Of a stretch of DNA of 64,000 nucleotides, positions 17,902 through 26,526 are shown piece after piece; positions within the stretch are counted from its first letter, which is position 1, and the number at the start of each line of letters is the position of its first letter. The position numbers and the translations under genes are program-made. The notes beneath the pieces are model-generated. The model had not been told where the DNA came from. It did not search any database and was given only the letters and a program-made list of their open reading frames with translations. The DNA comes from Clostridiaceae bacterium M8S5 (GTDB lineage: Bacteria > Bacillota > Clostridia > Tissierellales > MCWD3): contig CP118523.1 in assembly GCA_029227815.1 (NCBI GenBank), positions 1,240,001 through 1,304,000 on the forward strand, written 5' to 3'.

Positions 17902-18459
17902 CTATTGTTTAAAGAATAGTTTATCGAATGTATTAAAGACATAATCTTTATCATGTAACATATTTCTAACTTTTTTGTTCCAAATCTTCTTATCAGTTAT
18001 ATTTTCTAAATCTCCAAAATGCTTTTCTATGTCTTTACGCACAACATTGTAAGTCACTCCAGTGAAGTTATAAACAATTTTGTTAAGGTTATCAATTAAT
18101 GCAAATGAAGCAACCCCATTATATATTAAAGACGATTTTACTTTCTCATCACCAATATTTGATACCGTATCTTTATAATTAACAATAAGTGTTAATTTAT
18201 TAGAAAGTATCTCAAAATCTTTATTTACATCTGCTAATGGTAGATGATAATATAAGTTTATGATATTTGATGCATTTCCCATGTACTTATTTTTGTATTT
18301 TAAGATATAGTTTATATCGTGAGTTGTTGAATTTAGTTGTTCTAACAAATAATTATCTCTATTTTCTCTTTGCTTAGGAATAATTATAAAGTAGACTGTT
18401 ATGAACATTAATAGTCCTATTCCAAGCAATATCAAAATCAACTTGTCTTTTTTATTCAT
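17902..18459 (-). CDS. DUF4825-like membrane-anchored protein
   Basis: The protein of about 185 residues has one N-terminal membrane segment (residues 6-27) and an extracytoplasmic domain. The pattern YMGNASNIINLYYHLPL followed by LIVNYKD resembles DUF4825, a domain found in clostridial proteins of unknown function, often near antisigma or PadR systems. The start at 18459 is chosen because GAAGGTGA precedes it; a frame from 18474 would run through this site. The gene overlaps the upstream HAAS-like gene by 8 bases and is the third gene of the PadR operon. Confidence 0.6.
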   Translation of the reverse strand: MNKKDKLILILLGIGLLMFITVYFIIIPKQRENRDNYLLEQLNSTTHDINYILKYKNKYMGNASNIINLYYHLPLADVNKDFEILSNKLTLIVNYKDTVSNIGDEKVKSSLIYNGVASFALIDNLNKIVYNFTGVTYNVVRKDIEKHFGDLENITDKKIWNKKVRNMLHDKDYVFNTFDKLFFKQ

Positions 18460-19132
18460 AGTTTTCACCTTCATTATATTTTAATAATAAGTTCATATAT
18501 TTATTGATAGCTAGTGGGACAATTATTGAAATAAAGTACATAAGATAGTGCAGTACCACTTGAGCTAATTGATAAGGGCCTGTTATGTTAATAGGCTTTG
18601 AAAAGTATATGTTACTTCCAAAATAAATACCTGTCACAATTGCAATGCTAATCAGAATAAAGATTATCCAAATAATCCATCCGAGTTTTCTTATTTTATG
18701 ATAAAAACTTATATTAATAATTTTTTTTTCATTTATATAAGTTGCATCATTTCTTTGCCTCAATATTAGATAAGAAATTCCAGTTAAAACTATAGCTGTT
18801 ATTATAATTATGTTGACTTTATCTAATAAACGAAATATAGAGAAAGGAATTATAATTATCCAAGCGATAATAAAATATATTAAAATACTTTGTAGCCATT
18901 CTAATCTTACTTTGTTAATATAAACGTTTAAATTATTATCAATAAGATAATCAATAGAATTAATACTTTCTTTAGCATGATTTATAGCTTCAGTTTCGCT
19001 TAATCCTTTTAAAACTAAATCTTCTTTTTTTGCCTGTAGATTACTTAATATCTCTTCTTTAAGTTCGTTAGTATTTGGATGGTGCTTGTATTTTTCAAAC
19101 AAATTGTCTACATGTTTGCTTAGTTCATTCAC
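18452..19132 (-). CDS. HAAS/permease-prefix-like membrane protein
   Basis: The 226-residue protein has an N-terminal helical domain (about 1-65, with LSETEAINHAKESIN) of the HAAS/DUF1700/permease-prefix type that commonly accompanies PadR regulators. Four membrane segments follow (about 82-100, 105-123, 150-172 and 195-215). In other species such proteins act with PadR in sensing membrane or antibiotic stress; the specific role here is unknown. It overlaps padR by 8 bases and the DUF4825-like gene by 8 bases, so the three are tightly coupled. Confidence 0.7.
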   Translation of the reverse strand: MNELSKHVDNLFEKYKHHPNTNELKEEILSNLQAKKEDLVLKGLSETEAINHAKESINSIDYLIDNNLNVYINKVRLEWLQSILIYFIIAWIIIIPFSIFRLLDKVNIIIITAIVLTGISYLILRQRNDATYINEKKIINISFYHKIRKLGWIIWIIFILISIAIVTGIYFGSNIYFSKPINITGPYQLAQVVLHYLMYFISIIVPLAINKYMNLLLKYNEGENYE

Positions 19133-19472
19133 TTATATCATTCCTTTCTATTAAATTAGAGATAATATTTTTAGCTATCTTCCATTCTTGTATTGCATTA
19201 TTACAGTATATTTTGCCTTCTTTTGTAATTTTGTAATATTTTCTTCGGCCTCCTTGGCTCTCATTGCCCCAATAATGATTTATAAATCCTTGCTTTTCAA
19301 GTCGTTTTAGGCTAGTATATAGCGAAGGTTCTTTCAATTCGTATTTACCGTTACTATTAGCATAGATAATTTTTATGATTTCATAGCCGTAACTATCTTG
19401 TTCGATTAAAATACATAATATAATCGTATCAATATGCCCTCTAATTAAATCTCTACTTATTATTTTATCCAT
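19125..19472 (-). CDS. PadR-family transcriptional repressor
   Basis: The protein of about 115 residues has a winged helix (DLIRGHIDTIILCILIEQ, then EPSLYTSLKRLEKQG and GRRKYYKITKEGK) and the short C-terminal helix of the PadR family. The start at 19472 has a TGGAGGT site; the longer frame from 19502 would run through it. It is the first gene of a three-gene operon. A perfect long inverted repeat directly upstream (19491-19537) is the likely autoregulatory operator. Confidence 0.92.
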   Translation of the reverse strand: MDKIISRDLIRGHIDTIILCILIEQDSYGYEIIKIIYANSNGKYELKEPSLYTSLKRLEKQGFINHYWGNESQGGRRKYYKITKEGKIYCNNAIQEWKIAKNIISNLIERNDISE

Positions 19473-19490
19473 AAATTTACCTCCAATAAC

Positions 19491-19537
19491 ATCATAACAC
19501 ATATTACTATGTATGACAATGTAATATGTGTTATGAT
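19491..19537 (-). promoter_or_regulatory. Perfect 17-bp-arm inverted repeat at the padR promoter
   Basis: ATCATAACACATATTAC (19491-19507) is the exact reverse complement of GTAATATGTGTTATGAT (19521-19537), with a 13-base spacer. It lies 18 bases upstream of the padR start codon. PadR repressors bind inverted repeats with ACAT/ATGT cores, which are present here. It is most likely the autoregulatory operator. Confidence 0.75.
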
Positions 19538-19590
19538 ATTATTTTCTTTAATGATGAAGATTTATTGTTATGTAAATGAGAGTAATAGAA

Positions 19591-19654
19591 AAACTCCCTT
19601 AAGTCATAAAAGTTAGAGTCAACTAACCAGCAAATAACTATAATAGGGGAGTTT
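19591..19654 (-). terminator. Branched terminator of the GAF-PucR regulator
   Basis: AAAACTCCC pairs with GGGGAGTTTT over a 45-50-base interior that itself contains AGTTAG/CTAAC. It ends the minus-strand gene at 19659. Confidence 0.55.
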
Positions 19655-19658
19655 TATC

Positions 19659-21485
19659 CTACAACAAATCCAATATCTCAAATGCAATCTGTAACTTTAA
19701 TCTTTGTTTATAATTATCTAGATTTACATCTAAAATCTTCATAATCTTATTTAATCTATAGCTTAAAGTATTACCATGAATATGAAGCAAATCTTTTGTA
19801 TATGTCCAGCTTCCATTGCTTCTGATATAAACTTCAAGTGTTTTCATAAATTCATTTTTTGATACTTTTTTGTAGTTTATTAAGTTACCAAGAGTTCTAT
19901 CAACAAAATCTTTAAGTTCGTCTAAATCATTTGATAATAGAAATTTTTTAATCTCTAAATCCTCATAGAATAAATAGTGAAGAATATTCTTGGTGTTTTT
20001 TGCCATATTTAAAGCTTGAATAGTATTATTATAAGATTGATTAAAATTATCTAAGCATTCGATAATATTGCTAATACCTGCTTTAAGTACTATATTTTCA
20101 TATTTGGATAGGAACATTGAGTTTCTTTCATTATTCAATTCTTCTAAAAATTTTTCAATAATACTTCTATCCTTGCTATCTATTTTATATATTATTATAA
20201 TATTATCATTTTTTATAAAAACTATAGAATTAGAAAAATATTTTTTAGATTTTATAGTTATTATTTTATAGTAATATTTGATAAGTCTAATATATCTTTT
20301 TCTATCATTTTTATCGCGTTTTGAGCAAAGTGCTGATATTTCAAACATTATCATTTGACATTTATAATTAAAATCAAATTTATATTTTTTAAAACATTTG
20401 TTCAGAAATCTCTTATCATTATTGTTTAATAAACTGTCTAGAAAATCTCCTTTAAGTGTTTGCTCTAAATCACTTAGTTCATTAAGTTTTAAGTGCTCTA
20501 AAGCTATTGATGTAATGCATTTTTCAACAGTTATATTATCTAGCTCTGATAAATCATAGTCTTTCGATACAATACAGAGCCATCCGAGTGTATCTAGGTT
20601 AACGATTATTGGATAAAACAAATAATACATTGATAAATTACTGTCATACCAGCGTGTGTCACTACTACTGTTTAAATGGCTATATATGTCTTTTAGATTA
20701 TAGTTTAGTATATCGCAGTTGATATGGTATTCAAAATTAGAACTAGCCATATTGTAGAACAAATCTATAACAAATACATCTTTTTTGATTAGTAGTGAAA
20801 GATCTGCAATCAAATCATCAATACTACAACCGTTTAAAACCATGCTTGAAAATTTATTGTGAAGATATGTTGAATATTTATATTTGTTTTTCTCATCTTC
20901 TAGCATTTTATTATATTTCTCTAATTTTGTTATATTTTGAAGTTCCTTTGTATAGTTTTTTGCATTATTTATAGCAACTGCTGCTTGAGCAGATATCGCT
21001 TCAAGGCAATCAACATCAGCTTTAGTAAACACTGATTGATTTTCGAAGTTATCAATTACTATCACACCAATACACTCATCTCGGTATATCAATGGGCAAC
21101 ATATTGTACTTTTTAACTCTGATTTAGTTTGCAGAGATTCATTTATTAGTAGTTTATTTTCAGGTTTCATATTTGACATGGTCACATTTATATCATAAAT
21201 TTTGGTGAGGAAAACAGTTTCCTTTTGGCTGAATGCTAAACCAGTCATTGATTCTCCAGGAGATAGCCTAATGTTTTGTATGCTCTCATGAAAACCTAGG
21301 TGAAACTTTGGTATTAACACGTCTAAGTCTTTGTCATATAGAAATATAATACCTGTATCACTATTTTGTATAATTTCTAAAGATTTTTTAAGAAGAAAGT
21401 TTAGTATATAATCAATGTCTTGGGTCGAATTAAGTAATTTACTAGCTTCCAAGATAATTCCCAATTTATTAGCGTCGTTTTTCAT
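19659..21485 (-). CDS. GAF-domain, PucR/CdaR-type transcriptional activator
   Basis: The 608-residue regulator has a GAF sensor domain at about 15-170 (GIIFLYDKDLDVL, PGESMTGLAF, CCPLIYRDECIGVIVI), a central region of about 300 residues, and a C-terminal PucR-type helix-turn-helix (DLLHIHGNTLSYRLNKI). The start at 21485 has AAAAGGAGACA upstream; a longer frame from 21569 lacks a site. It is divergent from the M20 amidohydrolase and AbgT transporter, so control of those genes is the simplest inference. The effector is unknown. Confidence 0.85.
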   Translation of the reverse strand: MKNDANKLGIILEASKLLNSTQDIDYILNFLLKKSLEIIQNSDTGIIFLYDKDLDVLIPKFHLGFHESIQNIRLSPGESMTGLAFSQKETVFLTKIYDINVTMSNMKPENKLLINESLQTKSELKSTICCPLIYRDECIGVIVIDNFENQSVFTKADVDCLEAISAQAAVAINNAKNYTKELQNITKLEKYNKMLEDEKNKYKYSTYLHNKFSSMVLNGCSIDDLIADLSLLIKKDVFVIDLFYNMASSNFEYHINCDILNYNLKDIYSHLNSSSDTRWYDSNLSMYYLFYPIIVNLDTLGWLCIVSKDYDLSELDNITVEKCITSIALEHLKLNELSDLEQTLKGDFLDSLLNNNDKRFLNKCFKKYKFDFNYKCQMIMFEISALCSKRDKNDRKRYIRLIKYYYKIITIKSKKYFSNSIVFIKNDNIIIIYKIDSKDRSIIEKFLEELNNERNSMFLSKYENIVLKAGISNIIECLDNFNQSYNNTIQALNMAKNTKNILHYLFYEDLEIKKFLLSNDLDELKDFVDRTLGNLINYKKVSKNEFMKTLEVYIRSNGSWTYTKDLLHIHGNTLSYRLNKIMKILDVNLDNYKQRLKLQIAFEILDLL

Positions 21486-21649
21486 GATTTGATGTCTCCT
21501 TTTTTGAGTAGTAATAGTATTATATACTTTAGCACAATAAAATGCAAAAAAAATTAGTGTTAACAACATAGTATTTGCTATTTTATCTTGTTATAATAAA
21601 TAACTAATACACAGAATTATCTGAAAACAATTAGAAAGGAGGAGTGGCT

Positions 21650-22837
21650 TTGTTACGTGAAAAAATTATAGAAAAATCTAAGGAAATTAGGGAGGAATTA
21701 GTAGCAATAAGAAGAGACATACACTCACATCCAGAAGTAGGATTAAATGAAGTGAGAACATCAGGAGTGGTCATAAAAAAGCTAGAAGAATTAGGGTTGA
21801 AAGTCATAAAAAACATTGGAGAAACTGGAGTTATAGGCATTCTGGAGGGCAAAAAGCCTGGAAAAACAGTTTTATTAAGAGCTGATATGGATTGTTTAGA
21901 GATGACAGAGTTAAATGATGTTGAGTATAAATCTAAGTATGATGGTTTAATGCATGCGTGCGGTCATGATGCTCACACTACATGGTTACTAGGAGCGGCA
22001 ATGATATTATCAGAGTTTAAGGAAGAAATATGCGGTAATATAAAATTCTTATTTCAACCAGCTGAGGAATCATTGGGCGGTGCTGATAGAATGATAAAAC
22101 AAGGAGCTTTAGAAAATCCTAAGGTAGATATAGCTATTGGAGCGCATGTTTGGCCAATAATAAAATCAGGAAGCATAGGTATCAAATATAACTCAATGAT
22201 GGCAGCACCAGATATGTTCAAAATCAAGATATTTGGTAAAGGAGGACATGGTGCAGAACCTCACAACTGTATAGACCCTATTAATATTGGATGTCAAGTA
22301 TATATGGCATTGCAGACAATAATAAGTAGAAAAGTAGATCCAGTAGATTCAGCGGTTCTAAGCGTTACTACATTTAATGCTGGTACAGCTCATAATGTTA
22401 TAGCAGATAGAGTAGAACTCGGAGGAACAGTTAGAACACTCACAAATGAAATGAGAGAGCAAATGCCTATGTGGATAGAAGATATATTGAAGGGTATAAC
22501 TGTTGCAAATGGAGGAACATATGAATTTGAGTATATACCTTACTATCCACCAGTAATAAACAATGATGAGGTACTAGATATTGTAAAAAAAGCTGGTGAA
22601 GCTATACTTGGTGAAGGTAAAGTTGTAGAACTGATAAAACCTACAATGGGTGGAGAAGACTTTTCATATTTTCAGCAGAAAGTACCAGGTGCTTTTTTTG
22701 TAGTTGGAACGTACAATGAGGAGAAGGGGATAGTTAATCCACTACATAATCCAAAATTCAATATAGATGAAGATATACTTCACAAAGCATCAGCAGTTTT
22801 AGCACAATCAGCTATATTATATCTAAACTCGAATTAA
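21650..22837 (+). CDS. M20 metallopeptidase/amidohydrolase
   Basis: The enzyme of about 395 residues is of the HipO/AbgB/N-acetyl-amino-acid type. Metal and catalytic motifs are intact: RADMDCL, HACGHDAHTT, PAEESLGGA, GAHVWP and a final NPLHNPKF. It should hydrolyse an N-acyl or aminobenzoyl amino acid in the cytoplasm. The AbgT-like transporter next door suggests p-aminobenzoyl-glutamate or a dipeptide as substrate; N-acetyl-diaminopimelate is another possibility, since the lysine operon lacks that step. A TTG at 21650 gives 7-base spacing from AAGGAGG; a GTG at 21644 abuts the site. Confidence 0.88.
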   Translation: MLREKIIEKSKEIREELVAIRRDIHSHPEVGLNEVRTSGVVIKKLEELGLKVIKNIGETGVIGILEGKKPGKTVLLRADMDCLEMTELNDVEYKSKYDGLMHACGHDAHTTWLLGAAMILSEFKEEICGNIKFLFQPAEESLGGADRMIKQGALENPKVDIAIGAHVWPIIKSGSIGIKYNSMMAAPDMFKIKIFGKGGHGAEPHNCIDPINIGCQVYMALQTIISRKVDPVDSAVLSVTTFNAGTAHNVIADRVELGGTVRTLTNEMREQMPMWIEDILKGITVANGGTYEFEYIPYYPPVINNDEVLDIVKKAGEAILGEGKVVELIKPTMGGEDFSYFQQKVPGAFFVVGTYNEEKGIVNPLHNPKFNIDEDILHKASAVLAQSAILYLNSN

Positions 22838-22896
22838 TTACTCCTTTTTATTTTAACTGAATTATGTTTATATTCGAGTTGGATGTATTATAAATA

Positions 22897-22925
22897 GAGA
22901 GAGGCGTTATATTATGCCTCTTTCT
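22897..22925 (+). terminator. Hairpin between amidohydrolase and AbgT genes
   Basis: AGAGAGGC pairs with GCCTCTTT around GTTATATTAT. It may end or attenuate transcription between the two genes. Confidence 0.6.
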
Positions 22926-22984
22926 ATGAATAGGTAGAAAATATTTTCTGAAAATTCAAACTATTACACGGAAGAAGGGATACA

Positions 22985-24520
22985 ATGAAAAAAGCAAATG
23001 ATGCTGTAGTAAAAAAGAAACGTGGCTTTGATAAATTCCTAGATTTTATTGAAAAAGCCGGAAATAAGCTTCCAGAGCCATTGACTTTGTTTGTATGGTT
23101 AGCTGGAATCGCAATTTTAATATCATTTATAGGTTCAATATCTGGTTTATCAGCAGTTCATCCAGTTTCAAAGGAGACAATCAAGGTTGTCAATTTGCTT
23201 TCCAAAGAAGGCATACAAAAGATGCTAACAAATGCTGTTGGTAACTTTGCAGGATTTCCACCACTTGGTTTAGTTTTGACATGTATATTAGGTGTTGGTA
23301 TAGCAGAAAAAACTGGACTATTTTCAGCATTACTTAGAAAAACTTTAGGAAATGTCAAAGGTTCAAAAGTAGTTATTATAGTTATATTTACTTCAATAAT
23401 GGCAAATGCAGCAGCTGATACTGGATTTATAGTTATGCCACCACTAGCTGCAATGTTGTTTTTAGCTGTGGGTATGAATCCAATAGTAGGTATGATGGCA
23501 GCATATGCAGCAGTAGCAGGAGGATTTAGTGCTAATCTTATAATTAACTCACTAGATGTACTAGTTGTAGGATTTACTCAAAAGGCAGCGGAAACTGTTG
23601 ACGCAAGCTTCGGTGTTAATCCAGCTTGTAACTGGTATTTCTTAATTGTATCTACATTCATACTTACTTTTGTTGCTACATGGGTTACTGTTAAAATTGT
23701 AGCACCAAGAATGGGTATGAGTACTTACAAGGCAGATAAAGTAGAGAAAGTTACAAAAGAAGAAATAAAGGGGTTAAAGGCAGCAGGTTTAGCATTATTA
23801 GCATTTGTTATAATTATTTTAGCGTTAGCTATACCATCTAATGGGTTATTAAGACATCCAGAGACAGGTTCATTGATAGAATTTACGGCACCTTTGATGA
23901 AAGGGTTAGTACCATTGATTACACTTTTGTTTTTTATACCAGGTTATGTATTTGGGAAGGTTTCGGGTAAGATAAAGAGCGATAAAGACATAGTTACAAT
24001 GCTAGGACAAGCAATGGCAGAGATGGGACCATATATAGTTTTATCATTTGTAATAGCTCAATTTATTAACTATTTTAATTGGTCAAACATGGGTATAATA
24101 ATGGCTATAAAAGGAGCGGACTTCTTGAAAGCAGTAGGTGCACCAACACCTGTATTATTAATACTATTCATAATGATATCTTCGATTATAAATCTTTTTG
24201 TAGGAAGCTGTTCTGCGAAATGGGCGATTTTAAGTCCGATATTTGTACCAATGTTTATGTTCTTAGGTTTCCATCCAGCACTTACTCAAATGGCTTATAG
24301 AATAGGAGATTCCATAACAAACGTTGTAACTCCTTTGTTACCGTACTTTGCGATACTAGTAGCATTTGCTAAGAAGTATGATAAAAACATAGGTATGGGT
24401 ACACTTATAGCAAATATGTTACCATACTCAATAGCATTTTTCTTATTCTGGTCAGCGTTGATAGTAATATGGTATCTATTGGGATTGCCACTTGGACCGG
24501 GATCACCAATAATGTTATAA
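22985..24520 (+). CDS. AbgT-family aminobenzoyl-glutamate/peptide transporter
   Basis: The 511-residue protein has about 12 membrane segments and the family's early motif GNKLPEPLTLFVWLAG and SCSAKWAILSPIFVPM near residue 410. AbgT proteins move p-aminobenzoyl-glutamate inward, or sulfonamides outward, using ion gradients. Pairing with an M20 amidohydrolase matches the abg arrangement of uptake then hydrolysis. GAAGAAGGG precedes the ATG. A hairpin lies between the two genes, so it may have its own promoter. Confidence 0.92.
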   Translation: MKKANDAVVKKKRGFDKFLDFIEKAGNKLPEPLTLFVWLAGIAILISFIGSISGLSAVHPVSKETIKVVNLLSKEGIQKMLTNAVGNFAGFPPLGLVLTCILGVGIAEKTGLFSALLRKTLGNVKGSKVVIIVIFTSIMANAAADTGFIVMPPLAAMLFLAVGMNPIVGMMAAYAAVAGGFSANLIINSLDVLVVGFTQKAAETVDASFGVNPACNWYFLIVSTFILTFVATWVTVKIVAPRMGMSTYKADKVEKVTKEEIKGLKAAGLALLAFVIIILALAIPSNGLLRHPETGSLIEFTAPLMKGLVPLITLLFFIPGYVFGKVSGKIKSDKDIVTMLGQAMAEMGPYIVLSFVIAQFINYFNWSNMGIIMAIKGADFLKAVGAPTPVLLILFIMISSIINLFVGSCSAKWAILSPIFVPMFMFLGFHPALTQMAYRIGDSITNVVTPLLPYFAILVAFAKKYDKNIGMGTLIANMLPYSIAFFLFWSALIVIWYLLGLPLGPGSPIML

Positions 24521-24543
24521 GATTGAATTAAATCATTCTAATT

Positions 24544-24603
24544 ATGCTTCTTTTTTAGCAGATAGCTGAGAAACTGTTTGTTATAGTGAGAAGCATGTTT
24601 TTT
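24544..24603 (+). terminator. Probable terminator after the AbgT gene; rest of gap featureless
   Basis: ATGCTTCT (24544-24551) pairs with AGAAGCAT (24589-24596), followed by G and six T. The remainder of the 345-base gap up to 24864 is AT-rich and carries the next gene's promoter; a TATAAT-like element lies near 24808. Confidence 0.5.
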
Positions 24604-24864
24604 GCCAATAAATTTTAAAGAAAGGGATAGTGATTTAAAGTAAGGTATTACAGTAAGGAGATATTCATTCTAAAAATTTAAGATGAGCATTTAGGGGTGC
24701 TTGAAGAAAACAATTGAATTATAAAATTAATAAAAATATGAATAACAGTAAGAATAACGAAGATTTACTCTAAAAAGTTATTATAAATTGCATAAAATAA
24801 ATATTGTATATAATAACATTAATATATACAATATAAGTAGTATGAAAGAAATAGAGGTGAGGAC

Positions 24865-25977
24865 ATGATAAATAAGGAAAGAGTAATTTACAAGTTCATG
24901 GAATATGTAAAAGTTGATAGTGAAACACTTAATGAAGGTGAATTTTGCAATCTTATAGTAAAAGAATTAACAGAGTTAGGGCTTGAGATTTACACAGATA
25001 AAGCAGGTGAAAAAATAGGATCTAATGGTAACAACATATATGCTTATATGAAGGGTACAAAAGATATAGAACCTTTAATGTTTAGTGCTCATATGGATAC
25101 AGTTAAACCTGGTATAGGTATAGACCCTGTTGTTGAGGGAGGCATTATAACTAGTAAGACAGATACAATACTAGGTGGAGATGATAAATCAGGTATAGTT
25201 GCTGTAATGGAAGCTCTTAGAGTAATAAAAGAAAACAACTTACCTTGTGGGCCTGTTGAAGTTATATTTACTATAAGTGAAGAAGGCGGGTTAAGAGGAT
25301 CGAAAAATTTAGAATACGATAAAGTCAAATCAAAGCAAGCTATAGTATTAGACAGTAGTGGAGATGTAGGGACAATAATTATAAAAGCTCCTGCTCAAAA
25401 TTTGATTAAATTTAAAGTAATAGGTAAGCCAGCTCATGCAGGCATAGCTCCAGAAAAAGGTGTTAGCGCCATCATGGTTGCATCAGAAGCTATTTCTAGC
25501 ATGAAACTTCTAAGAATAGATGATGAAACAACTGCTAATATAGGTAAGTTCAACGGAGGAGTTGCTACAAATATCGTATGCCCAGAGGCTATAATAATTG
25601 CAGAAGTAAGAAGTTTAAATGATGAAAAATTAAAAATTCAAACAGATCATATGGTAAAATGTTTTCAGGATGCAACAAATAAACATGGTGCTACACTTGA
25701 GTGTGAAGTATCTAATAGTTACTATTCATATGATATAAGTAAAGATAATAAGCTAGTAAAAATGGCTACAGATGTATTTAATAGAATAGGGATAAAGCCA
25801 AAGCAGACCTCAACTGGTGGTGGAAGTGATGCTAACATATTCTGTGCTAATGATATAAGCGTGATAAATGTTGCAACAGGCATGGAAAAAGTACATACAT
25901 TACAGGAATACATTAAAGTGCAATCACTAGTCGACATATCAAAATTCGTACTAGAAGTAATGTTAAGACAAAACTAA
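24865..25977 (+). CDS. PepT-like M20 peptidase
   Basis: The 370-residue zinc peptidase is of the tripeptidase-T-like subgroup. Metal and catalytic motifs: SAHMDTV, GGDDKSG, SEEGGLRGS, LDSSGDVG and a late VHTLQEY. It should remove N-terminal residues from short peptides in the cytoplasm. Ribosome site GAGGTGAGG. It is transcribed alone and ended by the hairpin at 25992. With the AbgT region it points to peptide use. Confidence 0.9.
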   Translation: MINKERVIYKFMEYVKVDSETLNEGEFCNLIVKELTELGLEIYTDKAGEKIGSNGNNIYAYMKGTKDIEPLMFSAHMDTVKPGIGIDPVVEGGIITSKTDTILGGDDKSGIVAVMEALRVIKENNLPCGPVEVIFTISEEGGLRGSKNLEYDKVKSKQAIVLDSSGDVGTIIIKAPAQNLIKFKVIGKPAHAGIAPEKGVSAIMVASEAISSMKLLRIDDETTANIGKFNGGVATNIVCPEAIIIAEVRSLNDEKLKIQTDHMVKCFQDATNKHGATLECEVSNSYYSYDISKDNKLVKMATDVFNRIGIKPKQTSTGGGSDANIFCANDISVINVATGMEKVHTLQEYIKVQSLVDISKFVLEVMLRQN

Positions 25978-25991
25978 AATTATAATGAAGT

Positions 25992-26030
25992 GGAAAGTGT
26001 ATCTTTTTAGGAGATATACTTTCTTTTTTT
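25992..26030 (+). terminator. Terminator of the PepT-like gene
   Basis: GGAAAGTGTATCT pairs with AGATATACTTTC (one wobble), followed by eight T. Confidence 0.82.
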
Positions 26031-26046
26031 ATTTTCATTTATAAAT

Positions 26047-26093
26047 AACTGTATCAATTTAAATTAAATGCAAATGATACAAAAGATACAGTT
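26047..26093 (+). promoter_or_regulatory. Candidate upstream activator site for the PTS operon
   Basis: AACTGTATC (26047-26055) and GATACAGTT (26085-26093) are exact inverted repeats with a 29-base spacer. A further GATACA lies at 26076-26081. The position, about 45-90 bases upstream of a sigma-54 promoter, is where a LevR-type activator would bind. Confidence 0.6.
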
Positions 26094-26129
26094 CACAAAA
26101 AATGCTGATAAATACTCAGTTTTAACAGC

Positions 26130-26146
26130 TTGGCATAAAAATTGCT
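26130..26146 (+). promoter_or_regulatory. Sigma-54 (RpoN) promoter
   Basis: TTGGCATAAAAATTGCT has GG (26132-26133) and GC (26144-26145) exactly 10 bases apart and matches the TGGCA-N-TTGC pattern. It is followed by the PTS genes and accompanied by a sigma-54 activator gene in the same locus, so the assignment is well supported. Confidence 0.85.
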
Positions 26147-26184
26147 GTAGTAATATATAAACAATAGAATAAGGAGGGGATTTG

Positions 26185-26496
26185 ATGAAAGTATTAATGG
26201 TATGTTCTGGAGGAATGTCTAGTGCAATTATAGTAAAAGCAATAAAAAAAGAAGCAGATAGTCAAGGTATCAATCTTGATATCAATGCAGTTGGAACAGG
26301 TGTGTTTGAAGATACATTGAAGGCAGATAACTATGATATGGCATTAGTAGCACCACAGGTGAAGCATAGGTTTAAGGATTTTAAAGAAATAGCTGATAAT
26401 CTTAGTGTTCCTATAGAAGTAGTTGTACCCATGGGTTATACACCAATAGGTGCACCTAAAGTATTAAAACAAATCTTAAACACTATAAAAAAATAA
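26185..26496 (+). CDS. PTS lactose/cellobiose-family IIB component
   Basis: The protein of about 103 residues has phosphocysteine Cys7 in VCSGGMSS and the typical IIB-Lac fold sequence (VALVAPQVKHRF). It passes phosphate from IIA to the sugar at IIC. The start at 26185 has AAGGAGGGG 5 bases upstream; a TTG immediately before is less likely. It is the first gene of the sigma-54 operon. Confidence 0.92.
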   Translation: MKVLMVCSGGMSSAIIVKAIKKEADSQGINLDINAVGTGVFEDTLKADNYDMALVAPQVKHRFKDFKEIADNLSVPIEVVVPMGYTPIGAPKVLKQILNTIKK

Positions 26497-26526
26497 AATA
26501 AAACTAAATAAAATGGAGGGTGAAAT

